64,000 nt of DNA, from positions 605,470-669,469 of the forward strand of contig NZ_JBHSGU010000005.1 of NCBI RefSeq assembly GCF_042652645.1, written 5' to 3'. Shown here piece after piece: positions 16,557-26,399 of the stretch. Position numbers and translations under genes: made by a program. The notes under the pieces were generated by a model. It did not search any database, was not told the origin of the DNA, and saw only the letters and a list, made by a program, of their open reading frames with translations. Every line of letters starts with the position of its first letter. Within the stretch, counting starts at the first letter, position 1. Origin of the DNA: Glaciecola siphonariae (GTDB taxonomy: Bacteria; Pseudomonadota; Gammaproteobacteria; Enterobacterales; Alteromonadaceae).

Positions 16557-18798
16557 TTAATAGAGCCTGAAGCTGCTGATTATTATCGTAACTAGTTAGC
16601 TTAGCACGAAGCTCATTTATCGCTTGCTCGCGCTTACCGGCACTTTCTAAAATAAGGTAATACAAATAGGCAAACTGAGAATTACGCGGCGCTATTTCCA
16701 GAGCAGCATTCACTTGTGCAAGGGCCGAGTCTAACTGCCGTGTGCGGATAAAATGAAGCGCATAGGAATAACGCAGCAATGGCTCTTGCGGCACGTTTTT
16801 AATCCCTTTTTCGTACACCTGTACCGCTTTACTCATTTGCCCTAACTGACGATACAGCTCGGTAAGATTGATGTAGGCAGGTGCGAAGTAAGGGTCAATA
16901 TAAATTGATAGCTCATACGCCTGCTCCGCTTTTTTCCACTGTGCGGTTTTTTGCGCGCTCATAGCTTGCTGCATACGCCCCTCACCGCGCCAGGCGGATA
17001 TTGCTTGGCTCTCGTTCATTTCAATAAAGGCGCGCTCAAATGCCGTTTGCCATTTTGGCAACACCGGCGCACCAAGCATAGAGTAAGCGGCCGCAATGCG
17101 CACCGCTCGTAACTCATCGCTCAGCAAAGGCCATAAGTATTGTTGCCGCTGAACCGGGCTAAGGCGCTCAGCCACTTGTGCACTCGCTAGCCGTAGCAAT
17201 GGCTCCGGCGCATCAAAGAACGCGACAATATCGTTAACCTTTAGCTCTGCTGCATATTGCAAAGCACTGATGGCGGTAGCGCGCTTAATTTCTGGGAGTT
17301 GGGTGTTATTGGCAAGACGTAGAATGCCGTCATAATTTAAGCCACTGAACAGGTTTAAGAACATTTGTTCTGTAATATCTGGACCTTTTCGCTCTGGATG
17401 CCAAGCCTCTATATTGTCTAATGCCCACTGCGCAGATTTATCTTCATGACACTGGTTGCAGGCATTGGGTACACCAGCGCTAATGGTAAACTCAGGACGC
17501 GGTATTTTAAAGCTGTGATCACCTCTGGCGTCCACATTCATATACGTCGTTTTTGGCATATGACAATCTACACACTGACTGCCAGCCATGTTAAGCGCAT
17601 GGCCATGATGATTTGGTGTTTCAAAGACCTGCGGCGAGTGGCACTGCAAACATGTGCCATTACCTTTTGCCTTGAGCGTATACGAGTGAGGGTCGTGACA
17701 GTCTATACACGTCACGCCTTTTTGGGCCATTTTGCTTTGCTTAAACGACCCCATAACATACACCTCTTCACGAATTTGTCCGTCGGCGTAATACATGGGT
17801 GGGTTTAAGAAGTTTGGCGAAAATTGGTCTAAATATAAAGCCATTGAATCAAAGCCATCTGTTAGAGGCGCTCGTAACGAGTGGCAGGCATAACACGTTT
17901 GTTCATAGTCGTTACTTCGTGGTTTGCCGACATACTCAGCAACAGCCTGCTCCGGGCCTCTTATCCACATGCCCTCTTCATCCAGGCTCAATTGTGCTGC
18001 GTTTGAAGAAAGGCCGCTTTGCTGGTGTTTAGACTTAATCTTTGCCTTGCTCTGGGCATTCGGTTCAGCATCTGGCCCAGCATTTTGCTCAGCAAAGAGC
18101 GCAGCATGGGGCTTGGCCTTATCATCGTGACACGCCAAGCAACCTACATTGATTTCGTCGTAGCGCGTGGCAAAGGTATTTTTTGCGTCGTCGTAGTTAC
18201 GAACCAATCCGTCAGAATGGCAGTCGGCGCACATCCCGTTCCAATTTTGCAAAGGCTGCTGCCAATGCAAGCGGTCATTCGCCGCAATCGCCTGATTTGG
18301 ATATAGATGCATCCAGCGCTGCCCGCCCTCGCTTGCATCACGGGTATCCCATGCAAAGGGCAATACCTGATAGCGTCCGTTGTTAGTCGCGACTAAGTAC
18401 TGCTGTAATGGATATACGCCAAAGGTGTATTCAACCGTGTAGGTGCGCTTGCCTTGTTCATCGCTTACGGTGGCTTTATATTCATCTTGCTCAATAAAAA
18501 ATAGCGCTTTTTGCCCAAAATGCTCGGCACGGCTTTGATTAAAGTCGGCCAATACCGTTTGTGAATTGGCTGTTTGCATCGCCTTAGCATGGTGCGAATT
18601 TTGCCAAGATGTGAACTGAGATTCATGGCAACTTTGACAGTCCTTACTAGAGGCATAGCGTTCACCGTCACTTGAGCTATGAGTTAGTTTATGACCGATT
18701 GGGGTATTGCTATCACCATGGGCGATTGACACACCACGAGCCAATATCAGCAGCACAGCAAATCTCAACAGGCATTTAACAAGTCTATATGTACTCAT
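16540..18798 (-). CDS. Periplasmic eight-haem c-type cytochrome with C-terminal TPRs
   Basis: A 752-residue exported protein (signal peptide ending near VSIAHG). Eight CxxCH haem sites are visible in order: CQSCH, CADCH, CLACH, CYACH, CIDCH, CLQCH, CVDCH and CNQCH. They resemble the cytochrome c554/NrfA-like module found with doubled haem motifs. A HEAT-like middle section follows, then TPRs (about 600-740, e.g. AEQAYELSIYIDPYFAPAYI and PRNSQFAYLYYLILESAGK). It probably handles electrons in the periplasm; partner and substrate are not evident. It diverges from the GlcNAc operon. Confidence 0.9.
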   Translation of the reverse strand: MSTYRLVKCLLRFAVLLILARGVSIAHGDSNTPIGHKLTHSSSDGERYASSKDCQSCHESQFTSWQNSHHAKAMQTANSQTVLADFNQSRAEHFGQKALFFIEQDEYKATVSDEQGKRTYTVEYTFGVYPLQQYLVATNNGRYQVLPFAWDTRDASEGGQRWMHLYPNQAIAANDRLHWQQPLQNWNGMCADCHSDGLVRNYDDAKNTFATRYDEINVGCLACHDDKAKPHAALFAEQNAGPDAEPNAQSKAKIKSKHQQSGLSSNAAQLSLDEEGMWIRGPEQAVAEYVGKPRSNDYEQTCYACHSLRAPLTDGFDSMALYLDQFSPNFLNPPMYYADGQIREEVYVMGSFKQSKMAQKGVTCIDCHDPHSYTLKAKGNGTCLQCHSPQVFETPNHHGHALNMAGSQCVDCHMPKTTYMNVDARGDHSFKIPRPEFTISAGVPNACNQCHEDKSAQWALDNIEAWHPERKGPDITEQMFLNLFSGLNYDGILRLANNTQLPEIKRATAISALQYAAELKVNDIVAFFDAPEPLLRLASAQVAERLSPVQRQQYLWPLLSDELRAVRIAAAYSMLGAPVLPKWQTAFERAFIEMNESQAISAWRGEGRMQQAMSAQKTAQWKKAEQAYELSIYIDPYFAPAYINLTELYRQLGQMSKAVQVYEKGIKNVPQEPLLRYSYALHFIRTRQLDSALAQVNAALEIAPRNSQFAYLYYLILESAGKREQAINELRAKLTSYDNNQQLQALLNKWGG

Positions 18799-19143
18799 GA
18801 TTGACGGCTTGACCCTAAGTTAAAATACTGAATATATGTCATCCTCTATACTAAGTTTTTGTAATAAGTTCTCGTAATAGGTTCTGCACTTTTGCTTATC
18901 TCGCTGACGTTGTCAAACAAGCACGTCTAAATAAATGTTTGCATGATGATATTTGCTGGTGTACAGTATTTTCGCAAAATGACAACGTTGTCAAAAAGCG
19001 AATACAAAAACGCTGTTACAAACAATCAACAATAATAAAACGAGAACATTTAACAAGTTCGCAGGGCTGGTGCATCGCTAAACCTGAAATTCAAGCTTAT
19101 CAGCATGCAAAAACGTTAATCGAATTAAAAAGGTAATTTCTGT
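18799..19143. promoter_or_regulatory. Divergent promoter region between cytochrome and GlcNAc operon
   Basis: This 345-bp gap carries the promoters of the divergent octahaem cytochrome and the GlcNAc operon. It holds the perfect palindrome listed at 18980 and a second half-site GTTGTCA at 18909-18915, preceded by TGAC in a compressed arrangement. No convincing gene is present. Confidence 0.7.
18980..18993. promoter_or_regulatory. LacI-type operator, probable NagR box
   Basis: TGACAACGTTGTCA is a perfect 14-bp palindrome about 150 bp upstream of the GH20 gene. Near-identical palindromes are the NagR (LacI-family) boxes controlling GlcNAc genes in Alteromonadales and Xanthomonas. The regulator itself is not encoded in this window, so it must act from elsewhere. 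The natural effector in those systems is GlcNAc or its 6-phosphate. Confidence 0.75.
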
Positions 19144-21888
19144 ATGACATACTCACACCGACTTGAAGTTTATGCTCAAACAGCTGTTATTAACGCTTTT
19201 TATCGTAAACCTATTGCGTTTGCCCTTCGCTCTTTTCGTTCACTAGTTGCGATTACGCTTTTCGCGTTTATCACGGCGGTTCATGGACAAAGTCTGGCAA
19301 GTAGTTTCACACAATCCGACCTTGACACACTCGCCGATTCACTTGAGGTTCACTATCAAGTGCATGCTAATCATGCACCCGAAATGTGCGCCAAATACCA
19401 GTTGCCCTCTTGTTCACATAGCGAGTTAACGCTTCGTTTTTCTAGCAATGTTGAGCCCGGGCAGTGGGCGCTTTTTTTCTCCCACCTTGCGCCCATTGAG
19501 CGTACCTTAAGCGAAGCGGTGAATATTGAGCGTATAAATGGTGATTTGCATAAGCTCACCTTGCGCGAACCGGTAAACGCCGGCAACACTCTATCAATTG
19601 CTCTGCTGCCTAAATATTGGCAGGTCAATCGTTCTGACATTGTGCCAAATATGTACATTAGCGCGCCTAATTTAGTGGCGAAGTTAGTCAAAAGCACCCA
19701 AAGCGTTAACGACCCAGCCACCGGTATTAATTATGCGCAACATGCCGGCACTTGGCACGAACCGGTGCAATATCAGCGCGGCCCTAACGATGCATTGCCT
19801 TTAGCAGACGCTACCTGGCGCTATGATCACTATCAAAACATGCTCAGTGGGGCAGGCAAGACCGACTCAGCAGCGCTTTTAAATGCCACTATTCCAACCA
19901 TTAGCGAGGCCAAATGGCAGCAAGAAAGGCTGATTGTTACTAGAAGCATAAACCTAAGTGACCTGCCATTTGCATTAAGTAGCGCCGACCGCGCACTTTT
20001 ATCGCAAAGCGGCTTGTTGAGCGTAAGCAGTCAGTCAACGCCAGACCAAGCCAGCAATATAAAGCTGCGCTGGGAACAAGTTCCCATGCCCGCAGAGCAT
20101 TATCAGCTAAACATCGACGCAAGCGCGATCACGGTAAAAAGCGCAGACATGACTGGATTTTCATATGCTTTGGGTAGTTTGGCACAGCTATTTAACAAGC
20201 AAGACAATTCCCTACCAATTGGCCAGGCAAGCGACAGTCCAGAGTTTGCATACCGCGGCATGCACATGGATATCTCGCGTAATTTTAATGGTAAAAACGT
20301 AATATTTGGACTGCTCGATGAAATGTTCCGAGTGAAGCTTAATCGCCTGCATTTGCATTTTGCTGACGATGAGGGTTGGCGCATACAAATTCCCAGCATG
20401 CCCGAACTAACTGACATTGGCGCATTTCGGTGTCCAGATAAAACCAACGCTGCGCAAGATGCCCAAAAGCAGTGTATTTTACCGCAGCTTGGTTCAGGGC
20501 CTTCGCGTGATGCCTCGGTCAATGGCTTTTTAACCACAAACGATTACATTGCGCTATTGCGCTACGCAAAAGCGCGTCATATTGAAGTCATTCCGTCTTT
20601 CGATATGCCAGGTCACGCGCGAGCCGCTGTTATGGCGATGGAAGAGCGCACGCGCATCAATGGCTCACAGCAATATCGGCTCATTGACCCACTTGATAAA
20701 ACCGAATACACCTCAATCCAATTTTATAACGACAACACAATGAACCCCTGCTTAGACAGCACCTATGCTTTTGTCGACGCTGTATTGAACGATTTAATTG
20801 ACTTGCACGCTAAAGCCGGCGCGCCCTTAAAAACCTTCCATATGGGGGCTGACGAAACAGCCGGAGCATGGATTGAGTCGCCGGTTTGCGAGAAGTTATT
20901 GGGGAGAACATTAGAAAAAGACGATACGCATTTGCTGCTCGAAAAATTCGTTAAGCGCGTGTATGAGTTAGTGTCGGCTAAATCGCTTGTGCTGGCAGGA
21001 TGGAGTGACGGCATGTCAACCGTTGCCATAAATGAACGTAAGCCCGACATGCTGGCAACCATCTGGCAAACCCTTTATGCCAATGCCGACCAAGTAGCAA
21101 GTGAGTGGCTAGCGTCTGACGGACGTGGCGTATATGCCTTTCCTGACGCACTATATTTTGATTTTCCTTATGCTAATCATCCTCTTGAGCCCGGTTATTA
21201 TTGGGCAGGAAAGAACGTCGATACATTTAAAGTATTTCAACTAACGCCGAATACTTTATGGCTTCATCAATATCTTTGGACCGACCATATGGGCAAGCCA
21301 TTTACGCAGTCACTACCTAATGAATTCTGGCAAGCCGAATTGAAGCCTTTTGGTATTCAAGGGCAAATATGGAGCGAGGTAGTGCGTACGCCGGAGCATC
21401 TTGAGTACATGATTTATCCACGCTTATATGCCCTCGCTGAACGCGCTTGGCATCGGCCTAGTTGGACAGATATTGCATTGGACGCTTTGCGCAAAGATTC
21501 AAACGGTGTAATGCAGTTTGACGCACAAGTCATGGATAAGATAAAAAAAGCGCAATCTGAAGCGTGGCAGGCATTCAGCTATCGCCTTAGCCATCATCAC
21601 TTGGCCCAACTCGCTCAGAAAGGTCGTAACTTTCGACTACCGCCCCCGGGTGTGAGCAAAACGCACTCAACAGCACTCGACAAAAGTATCACCCCAAAAA
21701 TTATCGCAAACATCGGGTTTGCTGGGCTACGCTTGCAGGGTCAGCGGGCAGACGGAAGCTGGGTAGATATTAGCCAACAAACGCCAATATCTAACGATAT
21801 ACAATATATTAGGGCAACATTGCCCAGCAGCAAAAAACATAGCGCAAGTGTGTGCATCAAGGACTGTAAGCAGTATGACGGAAAATAA
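19144..21888 (+). CDS. GH20 beta-N-acetylhexosaminidase (chitobiase)
   Basis: A 914-residue exported enzyme that should release GlcNAc from chitobiose and short chitooligosaccharides. After a long basic N-terminus and hydrophobic signal (about residues 33-50), it has the chitobiase N-terminal carbohydrate-binding-like domain (to about 210), the GH20 alpha/beta domain (about 260-365) and the catalytic TIM barrel from FAYRGMHMDISRNF. The catalytic Asp-Glu pair is D570-E571 in HMGADETAG, with the substrate-stabilising W/D features downstream. A chitobiase C-terminal domain ends the protein. It is the first gene of the GlcNAc operon and overlaps the kinase by 14 bp. Confidence 0.93.
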   Translation: MTYSHRLEVYAQTAVINAFYRKPIAFALRSFRSLVAITLFAFITAVHGQSLASSFTQSDLDTLADSLEVHYQVHANHAPEMCAKYQLPSCSHSELTLRFSSNVEPGQWALFFSHLAPIERTLSEAVNIERINGDLHKLTLREPVNAGNTLSIALLPKYWQVNRSDIVPNMYISAPNLVAKLVKSTQSVNDPATGINYAQHAGTWHEPVQYQRGPNDALPLADATWRYDHYQNMLSGAGKTDSAALLNATIPTISEAKWQQERLIVTRSINLSDLPFALSSADRALLSQSGLLSVSSQSTPDQASNIKLRWEQVPMPAEHYQLNIDASAITVKSADMTGFSYALGSLAQLFNKQDNSLPIGQASDSPEFAYRGMHMDISRNFNGKNVIFGLLDEMFRVKLNRLHLHFADDEGWRIQIPSMPELTDIGAFRCPDKTNAAQDAQKQCILPQLGSGPSRDASVNGFLTTNDYIALLRYAKARHIEVIPSFDMPGHARAAVMAMEERTRINGSQQYRLIDPLDKTEYTSIQFYNDNTMNPCLDSTYAFVDAVLNDLIDLHAKAGAPLKTFHMGADETAGAWIESPVCEKLLGRTLEKDDTHLLLEKFVKRVYELVSAKSLVLAGWSDGMSTVAINERKPDMLATIWQTLYANADQVASEWLASDGRGVYAFPDALYFDFPYANHPLEPGYYWAGKNVDTFKVFQLTPNTLWLHQYLWTDHMGKPFTQSLPNEFWQAELKPFGIQGQIWSEVVRTPEHLEYMIYPRLYALAERAWHRPSWTDIALDALRKDSNGVMQFDAQVMDKIKKAQSEAWQAFSYRLSHHHLAQLAQKGRNFRLPPPGVSKTHSTALDKSITPKIIANIGFAGLRLQGQRADGSWVDISQQTPISNDIQYIRATLPSSKKHSASVCIKDCKQYDGK

Positions 21889-22774
21889 ACTATATATTGG
21901 CTTAGACGGCGGCGGAACGAAGTGCAGAGCGGTCGTTTTCGACAAGAATTTTAATGAGCTAAGCAGCGCAATAGCTGGCCCTGCCAATATCGCCAAATAC
22001 GGCAATTTAGCCTACGAAGCGATACTTGAAGCAAGTGAGCAAGCACTTAACGCTATTGATATGGATATTGCATCGGCGCATGAGTATCTCTATGTGAGTG
22101 CTGGCTTAGCCGGTGCGAATGTGCCATCGGCAGCAAAAGCCTTAGCACAGTGGCAGCATCCCTTTGCAAGATTTGACTATACCAGCGACCTCCATGCGGC
22201 TGCTTTAGGTGCACATGGTGGCAGCGACGGTTCGGTTTTAATTGTTGGCACCGGATCATGCGCTGCGGCCATAAAAAATCATAAGCTTAGTCAATTTGGC
22301 GGCCACGGATTTATGCTGGGTGATAAAGGCAGCGGAGCTTGGATGGGTCGAAAGGGCTTAAGCCTCACCCTAGAAGCGCTAGAGGGCGTCATTCCTAGTT
22401 CGGACTACACACACGCACTTTGCGAGCACTTAGGTGCACGTCAGCCCAGCGACCTAATTGAACAATTCAATCAAGCTTCCCCAGCCAGTTTTGGTGCGCT
22501 AGCACCCATGTTGCTCGAATACGCTCACCGTGGTGATTGCATTGCACTTGCCATTGTTGAGGATGCCGCAAACTATCTATCTATTATTACGCACAAAGCC
22601 TTGGCAATTAGCAAAGGCAAACTGGTACTTAACGGAGGCGTATCGCGCGCTATCTTACCGTGGCTTGAACAAGATATTGCAGAACATGTAATAGATGCAC
22701 AACACGGACCAGAGCGCGGAGCGATCATATATCAACAGCAATTGACTGAAGGGCTTACTCATGACATCAACTAG
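21875..22774 (+). CDS. nagK: N-acetylglucosamine kinase, BadF/BadG ATPase family
   Basis: A 299-residue ASKHA-fold kinase that should convert GlcNAc to GlcNAc-6-phosphate. The phosphate-1 motif LDGGGTKCRAVVFD is at the N-terminus, with SDLHAAALGA, VLIVGTGSCA and FGGHGFMLGDKGSGAW following, which match bacterial GlcNAc kinases. The start at 21875 is chosen because AAGGA lies upstream and the protein then begins MTENKLYIGLDGG. It overlaps the GH20 gene by 14 bp and the next gene by 14 bp, so translation is probably coupled. Confidence 0.9.
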   Translation: MTENKLYIGLDGGGTKCRAVVFDKNFNELSSAIAGPANIAKYGNLAYEAILEASEQALNAIDMDIASAHEYLYVSAGLAGANVPSAAKALAQWQHPFARFDYTSDLHAAALGAHGGSDGSVLIVGTGSCAAAIKNHKLSQFGGHGFMLGDKGSGAWMGRKGLSLTLEALEGVIPSSDYTHALCEHLGARQPSDLIEQFNQASPASFGALAPMLLEYAHRGDCIALAIVEDAANYLSIITHKALAISKGKLVLNGGVSRAILPWLEQDIAEHVIDAQHGPERGAIIYQQQLTEGLTHDIN

Positions 22775-23792
22775 CATTATGGCGCAAGAGGCCGCGAGCA
22801 GCCCAAGCGTTATCGCTGAACAATTAAGCCACAACCAAGTGCTTTGCCGCTCATTGGCACAAGGTTTTGCAAATCATCCACCGCGTGCAATCATGATGAT
22901 AGGCAGGGGCACGTCAGACCATGCCGGCGTATTTGCCAAGTATTTGTTTGAAATTGGTTGCCAAATTCCAGTGATATCGGCAGCTCCATCGGTCGCTGGC
23001 ATATTCAATTCGTGTTTAAAGCTTGAGGGCTGCTTAGCCATCGCGATTTCGCAGTCTGGTCAAAGTCCAGATATTTTGCATCAAACGAAACTCGCCAAAC
23101 AAGGCGGTGCGTTTACACTCGCCTTGGTGAACGATGAGGCATCTCCACTTGCAAAAATGTGTGATGCGGTGCTGCCGGTTTGCGCAGGTCAAGAAAAGGC
23201 CGTGGCCGCGACCAAAAGCTACTTGGCAACATTAAGCGCCTTGGTGCATTTGTTTAGTCAGTGGTGCTTAATAGATGGCGGCGATGCTACTGAGGGAGAA
23301 AAGCCGAACTTATTGGCGCAAGCGCTCACGCAGCTGCCTGAACAAATGCGTCAAACTCAAGCCTTAAGTCCGCTTTTACAAAACGCCGATTTAAAAGATG
23401 TGGCTCATTGTGTTGTGCTAGGGCGAGGGTTTGGCTACGCCATTGCCCTTGAGGCCGCTCTGAAACTCAAAGAGGTTTTAGGTATTCAGGCAGAAGCATT
23501 CAGCAGCGCCGAGTTTGTTCACGGCCCGGTGACCTTGGTGCATAAAAAACTCTGCGTGCTTAACATTTGTATTGACGACGAGAGTGCACAAGGGCATCGC
23601 AAGCAAATTGAGGACGTCAAACAAAGAGGCGGCCGGGTCATTGACATTACGGTTAAAAACACAAGTCACCCAAGACTGCATGCTCTTTTAATTATGCAGC
23701 GCTTCTATCTTGACCTAGAGCGAGTGGCGATAGAACGCGGACAGAATCCTGATGCCCCCATTGGCTTAAAAAAAGTGACTGAAACTGTATGA
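22761..23792 (+). CDS. nagB-II: Glucosamine-6-phosphate deaminase, SIS type (NagB-II)
   Basis: A 343-residue protein with two SIS (sugar isomerase) domains, like the isomerase half of GlmS but without the glutaminase. Motifs are GRGTSDHAGVFAKYLFE, AISQSGQSPD, the loop KAVAATKSY and GRGFGYAIALEAALKLKE with AEAFSSAEFVHGP. In Shewanella-type pathways this non-orthologous enzyme replaces NagB, giving fructose-6-phosphate and ammonia. It overlaps both neighbours (14 bp upstream, 4 bp downstream) in the GlcNAc operon. Confidence 0.92.
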   Translation: MTSTSIMAQEAASSPSVIAEQLSHNQVLCRSLAQGFANHPPRAIMMIGRGTSDHAGVFAKYLFEIGCQIPVISAAPSVAGIFNSCLKLEGCLAIAISQSGQSPDILHQTKLAKQGGAFTLALVNDEASPLAKMCDAVLPVCAGQEKAVAATKSYLATLSALVHLFSQWCLIDGGDATEGEKPNLLAQALTQLPEQMRQTQALSPLLQNADLKDVAHCVVLGRGFGYAIALEAALKLKEVLGIQAEAFSSAEFVHGPVTLVHKKLCVLNICIDDESAQGHRKQIEDVKQRGGRVIDITVKNTSHPRLHALLIMQRFYLDLERVAIERGQNPDAPIGLKKVTETV

Positions 23793-24928
23793 AACTGCAC
23801 GCACAAAAGTTACTAACAAATGAAGGTTGGCGTCACAATCAAGTGCTCTGCATTGAGCAAGGCCTTATTGCCGCCATTGAGGAAGCAGACCAACATAATC
23901 TTAGCCATGTAGCATCGTCTCACGATGTTCTCGTACCGGGATTTATCGACATTCAGGTAAATGGTGGCGGTGATGTATTGTTTAACGAAACGCCAAATGC
24001 CTCTGCACTTAAACACATGTTTAGCGCCCATCAACAGTTTGGTACCGCGGCGATGCTGCCCACACTGATTACCGACAATATTGAAAAAATGCAAAGCGCA
24101 GCCGATGCAATTTCAGATGTGCGTACGACTATGGCCAGCGCAATCGTTGGCGTGCATTTTGAAGGCCCATGGCTCAATACAACCAAAAAAGGGGTGCATA
24201 AGGCAGACTTTATAAGAACGCCGGTTGACGCTGAATTAGCTATTTTACGGCGCAGCGACTTGGGCAAAGTCATGGTGACCTTGGCACCTGAAAATGTGCC
24301 CGTAGAGATCATTCGCCAAATGTGTGATGACGGCATTATCGTGTTTTTAGGACACTCAAATGCTACTGCGGCGCAAGTTGAGGCCGCGCTAGACGCTGGC
24401 GCAATTGGCTTTACTCATTTATACAATGCGATGTCGCCCATGCAGTCTCGGGCACCCGGCATGGTTGGCGCAGCGTTAAGTGCGCAGCATGCCTACGCGG
24501 GGCTTATTGTTGATGGTTATCATGTAGAGCCCACGTGCTGTCACGTCGCATATTTAGCAAAAGGCAAAGACAAGCTTATTTTGGTCACTGACGCCATGGC
24601 GCTAGCGGCTTCAAGCAATACAGATGTCGCCTTTTTTGATACTAGCATTCACAAGCACAAGGGCAAATTAAGCACCCCAGATGGCACCTTAGCGGGCTCA
24701 TGTTTGACCATGATAGATGCCGTCAAAAATGCGTGTACAGCCTGTCAGATAGCCCTTGAGCAAAGCATTTATATGGCGTCTGAAACACCCGCAAAATTAC
24801 TCGGACTTGAGGCAAGCCATGGTGCGATTAAAGTGGGTGCGTTCGCGCATTTGCTCGCGCTAGATGAAGCCAACAACATCACCCATATTTGGCATAACGG
24901 CAAGGCCGTGCCAAAAACTACACTGTAA
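23789..24928 (+). CDS. nagA: N-acetylglucosamine-6-phosphate deacetylase
   Basis: A 379-residue amidohydrolase that removes acetate from GlcNAc-6-phosphate. Family motifs are PGFIDIQVNGGGDVLFN near residue 51, GVHFEGPWLN (metal-binding Glu), FLGHSNA, FTHLYNAMSP and VTDAMA with the catalytic Asp. Length matches NagA. It overlaps nagB-II by the ATGA junction, so the operon supplies the full route from GlcNAc-6-phosphate to fructose-6-phosphate. Confidence 0.95.
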   Translation: MKLHAQKLLTNEGWRHNQVLCIEQGLIAAIEEADQHNLSHVASSHDVLVPGFIDIQVNGGGDVLFNETPNASALKHMFSAHQQFGTAAMLPTLITDNIEKMQSAADAISDVRTTMASAIVGVHFEGPWLNTTKKGVHKADFIRTPVDAELAILRRSDLGKVMVTLAPENVPVEIIRQMCDDGIIVFLGHSNATAAQVEAALDAGAIGFTHLYNAMSPMQSRAPGMVGAALSAQHAYAGLIVDGYHVEPTCCHVAYLAKGKDKLILVTDAMALAASSNTDVAFFDTSIHKHKGKLSTPDGTLAGSCLTMIDAVKNACTACQIALEQSIYMASETPAKLLGLEASHGAIKVGAFAHLLALDEANNITHIWHNGKAVPKTTL

Positions 24929-24948
24929 ACCTTAAAAGAGTACAACGT

Positions 24949-26277
24949 ATGACGATGCAAGCCAATGTACCCAACCCTTTTCAGAATGTAACGAAACCGA
25001 GCACAATTATGCCGATGATGATTATCGGTGGACTGTTTTTTATTTTTGGTTTTATCACTTGGTTAAATGGCGCGTTAATTCCGTTTTTGCAAATAGTTTG
25101 CGACTTAACCGAGACACAAGCACTGCTTGTCGCCTTTTCATTTTACATCGCGTACACGGTAATGGCCCTTCCAATGTCGTGGATACTCGACAAAACCGGA
25201 TACAAGCATGCCATGGTGCTAGGACTGGTAATCATTGCAGTTGGGTGCGTTTTGTTTATTCCTGCCGCATACGGTCAAACCTTTGCGCTGTTTTTGTTTG
25301 CTCAGTTTGTGGTAGGGACAGGCCTTACAATTTTGCAGACCGCCTCAAACCCTTACATTGTGAAAATTGGACCAGAAGAAACAGCCGCGGTGCGTATTTC
25401 TATAATGGGTCTTCTTAATAAAGGCGCTGGCGTGATTGCCCCCATTGTTTTTACCGCGCTGGTATTAGGGGAGTTTGCGGGCGTAAGCGCACAATCAATC
25501 GCACTTTTAAGTGAAGCTGAGCGCGCGGTTAAGGTAAGCGACCTAAGCGACGGTTTAGTGATGCCCTATCTTGGTATGGCAGTAGCGCTTTTACTTCTTG
25601 CAGGGCTGCTTAAAGTCTCGGCATTGCCAGAGCTTAATTTAGAAGATGAGGCACACAGTAGCTCGCATGGCAGCGTATTTAAACAACCGCAGCTCATGCT
25701 GGGGGTATTGGCACTCTTTTTATATGTAGGCGTAGAGGTAATCGCAGGCGATACCATCGGCCTGTTTGGCTCCCAGCTGGGCGTCGTAAATGCTACCACA
25801 TTAACCTCTTATACAATGGCGTTCATGGTGTTGGGCTATTTGATGGGTCTTGCGCTCATCCCACGTTTGATTAACCAGTCGCAAGCTCTCGGGGCCTCGG
25901 CTATTTTGGGGGTGCTGCTCTCGGTGTATGTGGTGTTTGCTAACCCTGACTCAGCGTTGATATCTGAAATGTTATGGGCATGGTCTGGCATTGCGAGTGT
26001 ACCTGACCCTATCGCCGTAATCGCAATACTCGGATTTGCCAATGCCCTAGTTTGGCCTGCGGTATGGCCTTTGGCATTAGCTGGTTTAGGTAATTTAACC
26101 GCGCGCGGCTCGGCTCTGCTTATTATGGGTATCGCAGGTGGCGCAATTTTGCCCTTGGTTTACGGCTTTATTTCAGAAAACGTAGGTGCCCAAAACGCTT
26201 ATTGGATGCTCGTTCCGTGTTACCTCTTCATACTTTACTATGCCTTGAGCGGACATAAACTAAGAGCAAAACCTTAA
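24949..26277 (+). CDS. nagP: GlcNAc permease NagP, sugar MFS transporter of the FucP family
   Basis: A 442-residue inner-membrane major-facilitator protein with about 12 hydrophobic segments. It opens GLFFIFGFITWLNGALIPFL, characteristic of FucP/GluP/NagP-like proton-coupled sugar symporters, and has the loop motif LDKTGYKHAM after segment 2. Being last in the operon after nagA, it should import the GlcNAc freed by the GH20 enzyme, as NagP does in Alteromonadales. A PTS system is absent here, consistent with the kinase in the operon. Confidence 0.93.
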   Translation: MTMQANVPNPFQNVTKPSTIMPMMIIGGLFFIFGFITWLNGALIPFLQIVCDLTETQALLVAFSFYIAYTVMALPMSWILDKTGYKHAMVLGLVIIAVGCVLFIPAAYGQTFALFLFAQFVVGTGLTILQTASNPYIVKIGPEETAAVRISIMGLLNKGAGVIAPIVFTALVLGEFAGVSAQSIALLSEAERAVKVSDLSDGLVMPYLGMAVALLLLAGLLKVSALPELNLEDEAHSSSHGSVFKQPQLMLGVLALFLYVGVEVIAGDTIGLFGSQLGVVNATTLTSYTMAFMVLGYLMGLALIPRLINQSQALGASAILGVLLSVYVVFANPDSALISEMLWAWSGIASVPDPIAVIAILGFANALVWPAVWPLALAGLGNLTARGSALLIMGIAGGAILPLVYGFISENVGAQNAYWMLVPCYLFILYYALSGHKLRAKP

Positions 26278-26399
26278 TATATTCTCCAGAATGTTGACAC
26301 TTTTGCGGCCTGCATTGCTTAGCGTCAGCGACTGGCTATTGCACTGCTAGGTCCAAAACGCGATACTTAATCAAAATTAAGTGAAAACACTGGGTATCA

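Noticed and set aside
17446..18386. Several plus-strand frames opposite the octahaem cytochrome gene
   Set aside because: They are shadows of the haem-rich minus-strand gene, with no ribosome-binding sites or recognisable content.
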